A stretch of DNA of 6,246 bases, from the NCBI GenBank assembly GCA_028717985.1, contig JAQUMS010000083.1, forward strand, positions 1 to 6,246, in the 5' to 3' direction. Below are positions 1 to 5,482 of the stretch, in pieces. Position numbers and translations under genes: made by a program. The DNA is from Candidatus Omnitrophota bacterium. GTDB taxonomy: Bacteria; Omnitrophota; Gorgyraeia; Gygaellales; Profunditerraquicolaceae. The notes beneath the pieces are model-generated. The model saw only the letters and a program-made list of their open reading frames with translations, ran no database searches and had not been told where the DNA came from. How positions within the stretch are numbered: position 1 is the first letter of the stretch; the number at the start of each line of letters is the position of its first letter.

Positions 1-171
1 ACCTCTATGCTGGCGTTTAAAACAGTAATAAATATCGGCGTTTCCTGCGGGATACTTCCGACCAAAGGATTGCCTCTGCCCTTTATCAGCTACGGCGGGT
101 CTTCATTGATTTTTGATATGGTGGCTGTAGGGCTTATTATGAATGTTTCGCGGACAGGTGAATCACTGTAG
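1..171 (+). CDS. ftsW: FtsW, septal lipid II polymerase (SEDS family), C-terminal 56 residues
   Basis: This frame is open from the first base to a TAG at 169-171 and starts outside the window. It encodes the last 56 residues of a SEDS-family polytopic membrane protein. The segment ILPTKGLPLPFISYGGSS is the highly conserved periplasmic loop of FtsW/RodA/SpoVE. It is preceded by part of a membrane helix (INIGVSCG) and followed by the final helix (LIFDMVAVGLIMNV) and a very short cytoplasmic tail, SRTGESL. SEDS proteins polymerise lipid II into glycan strands together with a class B penicillin-binding protein. Sequence this short does not separate FtsW from RodA. The position directly before murG in a dcw cluster is what makes FtsW the likely identity. 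The stop lies 15 bases before murG, so the genes are probably co-transcribed. Confidence 0.93.
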   Translation, partial: TSMLAFKTVINIGVSCGILPTKGLPLPFISYGGSSLIFDMVAVGLIMNVSRTGESL

Positions 172-186
172 ATTAAAAAAACACAT

Positions 187-1275
187 ATGAAAATTTTGGC
201 TGTTACAGGAAAAAGCGGGGGACATATCTTTCCCGCTTTAAGTTTTTTACAGGATGTTATATCCCGGTATCCGGAAGCGGAAACCGGGATTGTTTTGCCC
301 GCGTCGAGCGTAACGGATCCTGCCCTATTCCGGGGCATATCCCGTTGTTTTTATATCACCTGTGTTTCTATCCCAAAACGTGTATCATTCACAAGCGTTG
401 CGGCGGTTATAAAGTTTTTCAGGAGTTTTTTTGACAGCCTGTGGATTGTATATACATTCAAACCCGACTGCGTAGCCGGGTTTGGAAGTATTTCCAGTGT
501 CCCCGTTGTAATTGCCGCGCGTATCTGCGGCGTAAAAAAAATCATTCTTCATGAACAAAACGTTATCCCCGGCCGCGCCACGCGTTTTCTTCTCGCGTTC
601 GCTGATGCCTGCGCTCTATCTTTTGAAAACAGCAAAACATATTTTGATCCCGCAGCCCTTAAAAAAATATTTTTAACGGGGAATATGCTGAGAAAGTCTC
701 TTGTGACGGTTGGGAAAAATGAAGCAGTCCGTTATTTTGGCCTTAAGCCTGATATTTTTACTCTTGTTGTGATGGGGGGGAGCCAGGGGAGCAGAACAAT
801 TAATACCGTGTTTTCCCGGGATAGTGGTTCTCTGCGTACTGCCGTTCCCTTTCAGGTTATACATATCACGGGTAAAAATGATTTTGAGGGAATAAAAAAA
901 CATTACGAGAGTGTTGGTTTTCCTTCCCGGGTGTTTGATTTTTTTGAAGCGATGCACTATGTGTATTCCGCCGCGGACCTTGTTATTTCCCGCGGAGGGG
1001 CAACGACTATTTCAGAGTTGATTTTTTACCGTATCCCTGCGATAATTATTCCTTATCCTTTCGCGTATAATCATCAGGCGGCGAACGCTCTTGTTCTCAA
1101 AGAAAAGAATTGTGCTGAGGTTATGACGGATACCGGCGCTGAATCGGGTATGCTGAGGGATGTGGTTGAGGAGTTGCTTAATACGCCGGATAAAATAAAA
1201 GAGATGAAAGAGAATTACAACGCGTTTACACAACGCGATGCGCATTCTTTATTTATGGATCTGGTAACCAGGTAA
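187..1275 (+). CDS. murG: MurG, UDP-GlcNAc:lipid I GlcNAc transferase (lipid II synthesis)
   Basis: MurG is a GT28-family, GT-B-fold enzyme that acts at the inner face of the membrane. It moves GlcNAc from UDP-GlcNAc to undecaprenyl-PP-MurNAc-pentapeptide. At 362 residues it has the usual family length. Visible landmarks are the N-terminal glycine loop TGKSGGHIFPAL (7-18), a second loop GFGSISSVP (98-106), HEQN with following P and G (122-129), the start of the C-terminal domain GGSQGSRTIN (197-206), and the donor-site region SRGGATTISEL (268-278) followed by NHQAAN (295-300). By alignment with E. coli MurG, E277 matches the ribose-contacting glutamate. The first loop reads GKSGGH where GGTGGH is usual, so a lysine replaces a glycine. 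No Shine-Dalgarno is visible before the ATG (the leader is attaaaaaaacacat), so translation may depend on ribosomes from ftsW, 15 bases upstream. Confidence 0.96.
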   Translation: MKILAVTGKSGGHIFPALSFLQDVISRYPEAETGIVLPASSVTDPALFRGISRCFYITCVSIPKRVSFTSVAAVIKFFRSFFDSLWIVYTFKPDCVAGFGSISSVPVVIAARICGVKKIILHEQNVIPGRATRFLLAFADACALSFENSKTYFDPAALKKIFLTGNMLRKSLVTVGKNEAVRYFGLKPDIFTLVVMGGSQGSRTINTVFSRDSGSLRTAVPFQVIHITGKNDFEGIKKHYESVGFPSRVFDFFEAMHYVYSAADLVISRGGATTISELIFYRIPAIIIPYPFAYNHQAANALVLKEKNCAEVMTDTGAESGMLRDVVEELLNTPDKIKEMKENYNAFTQRDAHSLFMDLVTR

Positions 1276-1295
1276 CAAACGCGTTGATTGAATTC

Positions 1296-2654
1296 ATGAA
1301 AAAACACTATCATTTTATCGGCATCGGCGGTATCGGCATGAGCGGGATCGCTCATTTGTTTTTGCGCCGGGGTTTCACGGTCAGCGGTTCCGATGTGAAG
1401 AGTTCCATGGCTACGGATTCCCTTCATAACGCGGGAGCGCGGATTTTTATCGGGCACAGAGCTGAACAGGTCCGGGGAGCGGGTGTGATAGTATATTCTT
1501 CGGCGATCAAGGATGATAATCCTGAAATGGCAGAGGGCAGAAGCCTGGGGATCCCGGTTATGAAAAGAGCTCAGGCTTTGGCGGAATTGATGAAAGACAA
1601 GACAGTTATTACTGTTGCCGGGAGCCATGGAAAAACCACGACATCATCGTTGCTGGGGTATCTTTTGCTGGAAGCGGGGTTATGTCCGACTATCGCGGTC
1701 GGCGGGATAGTCCGTAATATCGACACAAACGCGTGCGTCGGGGACGGTGAATTTTTTGTGGCTGAAGCGGATGAATCAGACGGTTCTTTTTTATACTATT
1801 CTCCGAGGTATTCGATTATCACCAATATTGACCGGGAACATTTGGATTATTACAAGGATTTTTCAAACGAAATTAACGCGTTTCGGGAGTTTATCGGGAG
1901 GACAGATGATCCCGGGTGTCTTTTTTGCTGTTACGACGACAAAAATTTGAGAAATCTTCTTAAAAATTATAAGCGCAGGCATGTGCTGTTTGGTTTATCG
2001 GATCAGGCGGATATTCATCCTGAAAATATCTGTCTGGACGCGTTGTCGTCCCGGTTTGATTGCAGGTATAACGGTGTCCCGCTCGGTTTATTTCGTCTTT
2101 CTCTGGGAGGTTTGCATAATATTTCCAACGCTACCGGGGTTATTGCCGCGGGGTTAGAGTTGGGAATTCGCGTTGAGGTGATCCAAAAAGTTCTTGCCGG
2201 TTTTCAGGGCGCTAAACGCAGGTTGGAGGTTAAATTAAGCACCGATAAATTTACGGTTATAGATGATTATGCCCATCATCCTACGGAAATCCGCGCCAGC
2301 CTCGCGGCGTTAAAACAGTTCGGTTCTCGCCGGATCATCGCTATTTTTCAACCTCACCGGTATACGCGCACCCAGGCGCTGCTGCAGGAATTCGGAAGGT
2401 GTTTTGAATACGCGGATAAGGTTATTATAACGGATATTTATGCCGCGAGCGAACAACCGATTCCCGGAGTAACGGGAGAGTCGGTGCGAGACGCGGTACA
2501 AGAAGTTTTTCAACATAAAGAAGTTGATTTCGTTCCCAAAGAGAGTATTCCTGAATTTATCAAAACTATGGCACGTGATAAAGACGTGATCGTGACTTTG
2601 GGCGCCGGGGATATTACGAAAGTCAGCGATCAACTTGCGAAACTGCTGGGTTGA
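1296..2654 (+). CDS. murC: MurC, UDP-N-acetylmuramate--L-alanine ligase
   Basis: MurC is a cytoplasmic ATP-dependent Mur ligase that adds L-Ala to UDP-MurNAc, the first amino acid of the stem peptide. From the ATG at 1296 it has 452 residues, normal for the family. Domain 1 is a Rossmann-like UDP-MurNAc domain with FIGIGGIGMSGIAHLF at residues 7-22. The central ATPase domain has the P-loop GSHGKTTT (109-116), EADESDGSF (157-165) and NIDREHLDYY (177-186). The C-terminal domain carries DDYAHHPTEI (323-332), FQPHRYTRT (351-359), and GAGDI near the end. I chose ATG 1296 because MKKHYHFIGIGG matches the usual MurC N-terminus. An in-frame TTG at 1284 would add only MIEF, but it lies 11 bases after an AGG that overlaps the murG stop, so it cannot be excluded. 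The gene starts 20 bases after murG (8 with the TTG). No catalytic residue looks altered. Confidence 0.96.
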   Translation: MKKHYHFIGIGGIGMSGIAHLFLRRGFTVSGSDVKSSMATDSLHNAGARIFIGHRAEQVRGAGVIVYSSAIKDDNPEMAEGRSLGIPVMKRAQALAELMKDKTVITVAGSHGKTTTSSLLGYLLLEAGLCPTIAVGGIVRNIDTNACVGDGEFFVAEADESDGSFLYYSPRYSIITNIDREHLDYYKDFSNEINAFREFIGRTDDPGCLFCCYDDKNLRNLLKNYKRRHVLFGLSDQADIHPENICLDALSSRFDCRYNGVPLGLFRLSLGGLHNISNATGVIAAGLELGIRVEVIQKVLAGFQGAKRRLEVKLSTDKFTVIDDYAHHPTEIRASLAALKQFGSRRIIAIFQPHRYTRTQALLQEFGRCFEYADKVIITDIYAASEQPIPGVTGESVRDAVQEVFQHKEVDFVPKESIPEFIKTMARDKDVIVTLGAGDITKVSDQLAKLLG

Positions 2655-2677
2655 TTTTTTTCGTTTAAAGAGCGCAT

Positions 2678-3571
2678 ATGAATTTAGATCAAAAAATAAA
2701 AGGTGTGGTTAGGCGGAATGAACCGATGATGAGGCATACAACATTTAAAATCGGGGGGCCGGCAGAAATATTTTTTGAACCGAGGGATAGTAATGACCTC
2801 AGGTATGGGGTTTTGTTTGCCTGTGCGAAAAAAAAATATATTTATAGTGTGGGAGCGGGAAGTAATCTTCTGGTGGGTGATAATGGGCTTAAGGGGATGG
2901 TTATTAAGTTAAACGCGCCTTTTTTTAAAAGAATAGATACGCGCGGTTTGTTTGTTTCCTGCGGCGCGGGCGTGTCTATTCCTCAGTTTACGGCTTTTTG
3001 TATTCAGCACAATCTTTCAGGGGCTGAATTTTTGGCCGGTATACCCGGGACGATAGGAGGCGCTCTGGCGATGAATGCGGGTGCCTGGGGATCAAGCATA
3101 GAAGAAATAGTAGAAAATGTTACGATAATGGATTATAATGGGTTCATAAAAGTCCTGAACAGGAACGAGATCGGGTTTTCATACCGTAGTTCCGGTCTTT
3201 CTCGTTGTATTGTGCTTGCTGTTGGATTTCGGCTGCGTTCGCGTGATTCAAAAAATATTTCCTCTACGATCAGGAACTATTGTGCCGAGAGGATGCGGCT
3301 TCAGGATATGACGGCGCCTTCAGCGGGCTGTGTTTTTAAAAATCCCTCTTCAGGCATATCCGCCGGAAAAATGATAGATGACTGTGGTTTAAAAGGCACG
3401 CGGATCGGCGGGGCTGAGGTTTCACGCCGTCACGCGAATTTTATCGTGAACACCGGCGGTGCCTCTGCGGCGGATGTTTTGAAACTTATTTCGCTTATCC
3501 GGAGAAAAGTAAATAACTCGTTTAATATCAGGTTGGATACCGAGATCAAAATATGGAAAACAAAAAAATAG
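2678..3571 (+). CDS. murB: MurB, UDP-N-acetylenolpyruvoylglucosamine reductase (type II-like)
   Basis: MurB is a cytoplasmic FAD enzyme that uses NADPH to reduce the enolpyruvyl group of UDP-GlcNAc-enolpyruvate to UDP-MurNAc. Its 297 residues fit the shorter type II group. FAD-domain signatures are TTFKIGGPAE (21-30), GAGSNLLVGDNG (59-70) and GIPGTIGGALAMNAGAWG (121-138). The substrate domain has FSYR (167-170), where R170 matches the conserved active-site arginine, then PSAGCVFKNP (214-223) and LDTEI (286-290), where E289 matches the conserved glutamate. The residue that normally supplies the proton, a serine in GS-x-FKNP, is Cys218 here (codon TGT at 3329-3331). The start has only a weak ribosome site (AAAGAG, 2667-2672). 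The last 19 bases overlap ddl, and the frame ends in an A7 run directly before TAG. Confidence 0.95.
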   Translation: MNLDQKIKGVVRRNEPMMRHTTFKIGGPAEIFFEPRDSNDLRYGVLFACAKKKYIYSVGAGSNLLVGDNGLKGMVIKLNAPFFKRIDTRGLFVSCGAGVSIPQFTAFCIQHNLSGAEFLAGIPGTIGGALAMNAGAWGSSIEEIVENVTIMDYNGFIKVLNRNEIGFSYRSSGLSRCIVLAVGFRLRSRDSKNISSTIRNYCAERMRLQDMTAPSAGCVFKNPSSGISAGKMIDDCGLKGTRIGGAEVSRRHANFIVNTGGASAADVLKLISLIRRKVNNSFNIRLDTEIKIWKTKK

Positions 3572-4554
3572 ATCAGGCCGAGTTTCAAAAAAAATGCGGA
3601 AAAATAGGCATTCTTATGGGAGGGCCTTCGAGCGAACGCGATATTTCTCTTAAATCCGGAAGCGCTGTTTATGAAGCGTTTTCGACATCCGGTTTTGAAA
3701 CCGTCGCCATTGATATTCAGACCGATAATGAAGCGGCTAATATTGTCACTATTGAAGAACAGCGTATCGCCTGCGCGTTTATTGCACTGCATGGGCGTTT
3801 CGGGGAAGACGGCGGCATCCAATCCCTTTTGGACCGGATCAATGTTCCTTATTCGGGGTCCGGAGTGGACGCGAGCAGATTGGCGATGGATAAGTCGGTT
3901 TCCAGCAGATTATTTGCCGCGAACGGTTTACATGTCGCGCAGCATATCGTTCTTGAAAAAGATATGTTTGTGTCTTCGGGGGGAAGAGTACCGACCACAT
4001 GTTTTGATTTTCCTCTTGTCGTAAAACCGGCAAAACACGGTTCCAGTATAGGTTTATCCATTGTTACCTCAAAAGACTCTTTGGCTCATGCTGTTGAATT
4101 TGCGTTCGCGTTCGATGAAGTTATTTTGATCGAGGAGTATATTAAGGGCAGGGAATTGACCGTGGGAATACTTGATGACCGGGCATTGCCGCCGATCGAA
4201 ATCGTTCCCGCCAAAGGGATATTCGATTACGAAGCCAAATACAGCAAAGGGATGACGGAATATGTGGTTCCGGCTTCATTGCCTCTGCCTGTCGCGCGGA
4301 AAGTGCAGGAAGCCGCCGAGCATGCTCATCGTATTTTGGGATGTTTCGGATATTCCCGCGTGGACATTATTTTACGGGAAGACAATATCCCTTTTGTTTT
4401 GGAAGTTAATACTATCCCGGGTTTGACACAGACGAGTTTATTGCCGAAAGCCGCCCGCGTTATCGGAATAGATTTTCTCAATTTGTGCATGCGGATGTTG
4501 AATACCGCGTTCCTCCGTTCACACAATAAAACTAACGTATTTGATAGGTCATAG
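3553..4554 (+). CDS. ddl: Ddl, D-alanine--D-alanine ligase
   Basis: Ddl is a cytoplasmic ATP-grasp enzyme that joins two D-Ala for addition to the stem peptide by MurF. It has 333 residues. Key motifs are ILMGGPSSERDISLKSG (20-36, with E28), ALHGRFGEDG (78-87), VVKPAKHGSSIGLS (156-169, with S164), EEYIKGRELTVG (194-205), DYEAKY (225-230), GYSRVD (266-271) and LEVNTIPGLTQTSL (283-296). E28, S164 and Y230 match the Glu-Ser-Tyr triad of E. coli DdlB. Keeping Tyr, rather than the Phe of D-Ala-D-Lac ligases, points to D-Ala-D-Ala as product. A charged extension of about 15 residues precedes the first strand. The ATG is inside murB, and the next in-frame ATG would cut into the first motif, so this start is the reasonable one. 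It has no good Shine-Dalgarno and is probably translationally coupled to murB. Confidence 0.96.
   Translation: MENKKIDQAEFQKKCGKIGILMGGPSSERDISLKSGSAVYEAFSTSGFETVAIDIQTDNEAANIVTIEEQRIACAFIALHGRFGEDGGIQSLLDRINVPYSGSGVDASRLAMDKSVSSRLFAANGLHVAQHIVLEKDMFVSSGGRVPTTCFDFPLVVKPAKHGSSIGLSIVTSKDSLAHAVEFAFAFDEVILIEEYIKGRELTVGILDDRALPPIEIVPAKGIFDYEAKYSKGMTEYVVPASLPLPVARKVQEAAEHAHRILGCFGYSRVDIILREDNIPFVLEVNTIPGLTQTSLLPKAARVIGIDFLNLCMRMLNTAFLRSHNKTNVFDRS
3562..3568 (+). promoter_or_regulatory. A-AAA-AAA slippery heptamer at the murB/ddl overlap (candidate -1 frameshift site)
   Basis: Seven adenines sit immediately before the murB TAG. In the murB frame they read acA AAA AAA TAG, which is the canonical X-XXY-YYZ phasing for -1 slippage. 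A -1 shift here enters exactly the ddl frame at its residue I6. It would give a MurB-Ddl fusion of about 625 residues. No clear downstream stem-loop or well-placed upstream Shine-Dalgarno stimulator is visible, and A-runs are common in this window (an A8 lies at 3587-3594). This is therefore a sequence possibility only. Confidence 0.25.
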
Positions 4555-4601
4555 CTCCTTGTGACAGTTGACGAGGTGACATGTGACTGTTTGATCTATC
4601 A
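4542..4601 (+). other. Inverted repeat / potential RNA hairpin across the ddl stop and the ddl-ftsQ gap
   Basis: TGATAGGTCA at 4542-4551 (the last ddl codons) can pair with TGATCTATCA at 4592-4601, giving ten consecutive pairs of which one is G-U. Inside it, ACAGT (4564-4568) pairs with ACTGT (4586-4590), extendable by two G-U pairs. The inner loop 4571-4583 exposes GAGGTGA (4573-4579), a strong match to the anti-Shine-Dalgarno complement, followed by ATG TGA (4581-4586), a start codon directly joined to a stop. No T-tract follows the outer stem, so it does not look like an intrinsic terminator. TTGACG at 4568-4573 resembles a -35 box but has no good -10 at the right distance. Whether the fold forms is an inference. 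Confidence 0.35.
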
Positions 4602-4603
4602 CC

Positions 4604-4608
4604 GTGAG
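4604..4608 (+). promoter_or_regulatory. Probable ribosome binding site of ftsQ (GTGAG)
   Basis: GTGAG lies 8 bases before the ATG at 4617 and partly matches the anti-Shine-Dalgarno complement. Upstream in-frame stops at 4584, 4605 and 4611 rule out an earlier ftsQ start, so this is the only candidate site near the start. It begins only three bases after the upstream hairpin arm ends. Confidence 0.45.
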
Positions 4609-4616
4609 CTTAATTC

Positions 4617-5417
4617 ATGCGCCGTTTTAATAAACTGATAGCGTTTTTTATTTTTCTCGCCGTTCTTTCCGTGGCGGCATTTTTATGTACTATCCCCCAG
4701 CGTTTACAAAAGTCGAACAATTTCCTCATACAAAATATAGTCGTCAGAGACGGCAGGGTGATTGATTTTTCTTATCTCAAAGGGAAAAATCTTTTGACTC
4801 TTGACCTGGCGCGGGAATCAAATCGAATTATGTATGCGTATCCGGATTATAAACGTGTGCGTTTGGTCCGGGTCCTTCCTAATACACTGTTTGCGGATTG
4901 CATGAGGCGTAAGCCCGTGGCCTACGTGAATTACGCAAACAGGAATTTTTATGTCGATGAGCAGAAGAATTTTTTCCCCTTGCCTTCCAAACCTCCCGGA
5001 GCAATTCCCGATGTTCCCCGGATATCCGGCATAGAAAAAAAGATGAGTTGCCAAAAGGGGAACAAGGAGTATAATATTCCGGAATTAACCTTCGCAATCG
5101 ATATTATCAGAGAAGCTCAAAATTCCTTAAAAAATTATCGTATCCGGCGTATTGACGTTGCTAATATCAATAACGCCAGTATTTTTGTGTCGTTGTCTGA
5201 TACAGGTGCTCCTAATCAGAATAACTACTATATCAGGACGGCTTCTCCCGAAGTGGAAGTTAAAATTGGATTTGAAGACTTAAAAACGAATGTGGGGGTT
5301 CTTTCTGAGTTGCTGAAGCAGATGAATAATGAATGGGGGAGTATTCAATATATTGATTTACGGTTCAAGGAGCCTGTTATAAAATTGAACGAAATGAGAG
5401 AAAAAGCCCGGGGATAG
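4617..5417 (+). CDS. ftsQ: FtsQ/DivIB, bitopic divisome protein with POTRA domain
   Basis: FtsQ is a single-pass membrane protein that works with FtsB and FtsL to link early and late divisome parts and to control septal synthesis. The 266 residues start with a short basic cytoplasmic tail (MRRFNK), then one membrane helix at about 7-26. A POTRA-like domain follows (about 36-105), with the typical pattern IQNIVVRDGR, YLKGKNLLTLDL and a run ending in VLPNTLFADCMRRKPVAYV (86-104). Then come FYVDEQKNFFPL (111-122) and the beta domain, whose VKIGFEDLKTNVGVLSELL (215-233) and YIDLRFKEPVIKL (245-257) are characteristic. The family is poorly conserved, so the call rests on this architecture plus its place between ddl and ftsA. 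The tail after IDLRF is short. The gene is set off from both neighbours by the only two sizeable gaps in the window. Confidence 0.9.
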   Translation: MRRFNKLIAFFIFLAVLSVAAFLCTIPQRLQKSNNFLIQNIVVRDGRVIDFSYLKGKNLLTLDLARESNRIMYAYPDYKRVRLVRVLPNTLFADCMRRKPVAYVNYANRNFYVDEQKNFFPLPSKPPGAIPDVPRISGIEKKMSCQKGNKEYNIPELTFAIDIIREAQNSLKNYRIRRIDVANINNASIFVSLSDTGAPNQNNYYIRTASPEVEVKIGFEDLKTNVGVLSELLKQMNNEWGSIQYIDLRFKEPVIKLNEMREKARG

Positions 5418-5457
5418 TAACGAAGTATACTAGAAGTATACTAGAGGTTAACCGGGC
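5406..5457 (+). other. Inverted repeat / potential composite hairpin over the ftsQ stop and the ftsQ-ftsA gap
   Basis: GCCCGG (5406-5411), inside the ftsQ end, is complementary to CCGGGC (5452-5457). Inside this, TAAC (5418-5421) pairs with GTTA (5447-5450), and AGTATACT (5424-5431) pairs with AGTATACT (5435-5442) around an AGA loop. The three nested stems would form one long imperfect hairpin that includes the ftsQ TAG (5415-5417) in an internal loop. The sequence after it (GTGTTTC) is not a terminator T-tract. A role in mRNA processing, stability or translation of ftsA is possible but inferred. Confidence 0.45.
5422..5443 (+). repeat. Two perfect tandem copies of an 11-bp repeat (GAAGTATACTA)
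   Basis: GAAGTATACTA occurs twice back to back, followed by GAG, which begins a third copy only for two bases. Each copy contains the 8-bp palindrome AGTATACT, so the two copies can also pair with each other. The repeat is noncoding and starts five bases after the ftsQ stop. It could be a protein-binding site, a replication-slippage duplication, or the tip of the hairpin described around it. Confidence 0.8.
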
Positions 5458-5470
5458 GTGTTTCATGATG

Positions 5471-5475
5471 AGGAG
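5471..5475 (+). promoter_or_regulatory. Ribosome binding site of ftsA (AGGAG)
   Basis: AGGAG lies 7 bases before the ATG at 5483, the strongest and best-spaced Shine-Dalgarno for a gene start in this window. It fixes the ftsA start. Two ATGs just upstream (5465 and 5468) open a four-codon frame, M-M-R-R-stop, which runs through this site and ends at 5479. That mini-frame is probably incidental. Confidence 0.85.
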
Positions 5476-5482
5476 ATGATCG

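Noticed and set aside
774..780. G7 run in murG (and G8 at 5772-5779 in ftsA) as possible sequencing or phase-variation sites.
   Set aside because: Both genes stay in frame with conserved motifs on each side (GGSQGS in MurG, the 1C domain in FtsA), so there is no sign of an error or a switched-off state.
1215..1628. Minus-strand open frames such as this 137-codon one, and several similar ones across the window.
   Set aside because: They lie opposite strongly supported mur and fts genes, show no family motifs, and behave as antisense shadows.
2655..2661. T7 run directly after the murC stop, like the tail of an intrinsic terminator.
   Set aside because: Only a weak CAGC/GCTG pairing with a long loop lies upstream. 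There is no GC-rich stem, and murB follows within 24 bases in the same pathway.
4568..4600. Possible sigma-70 promoter before ftsQ (TTGACG as -35).
   Set aside because: At 16-19 base spacing no hexamer resembles TATAAT (best candidates match about two of six positions), so only half of a promoter is visible.
4561..4638. A 25-codon frame starting with GTG, in the ddl frame just after its TAG and ending inside ftsQ.
   Set aside because: It has no ribosome site, no recognisable protein character, and overlaps the real ftsQ start. It is best explained by chance.
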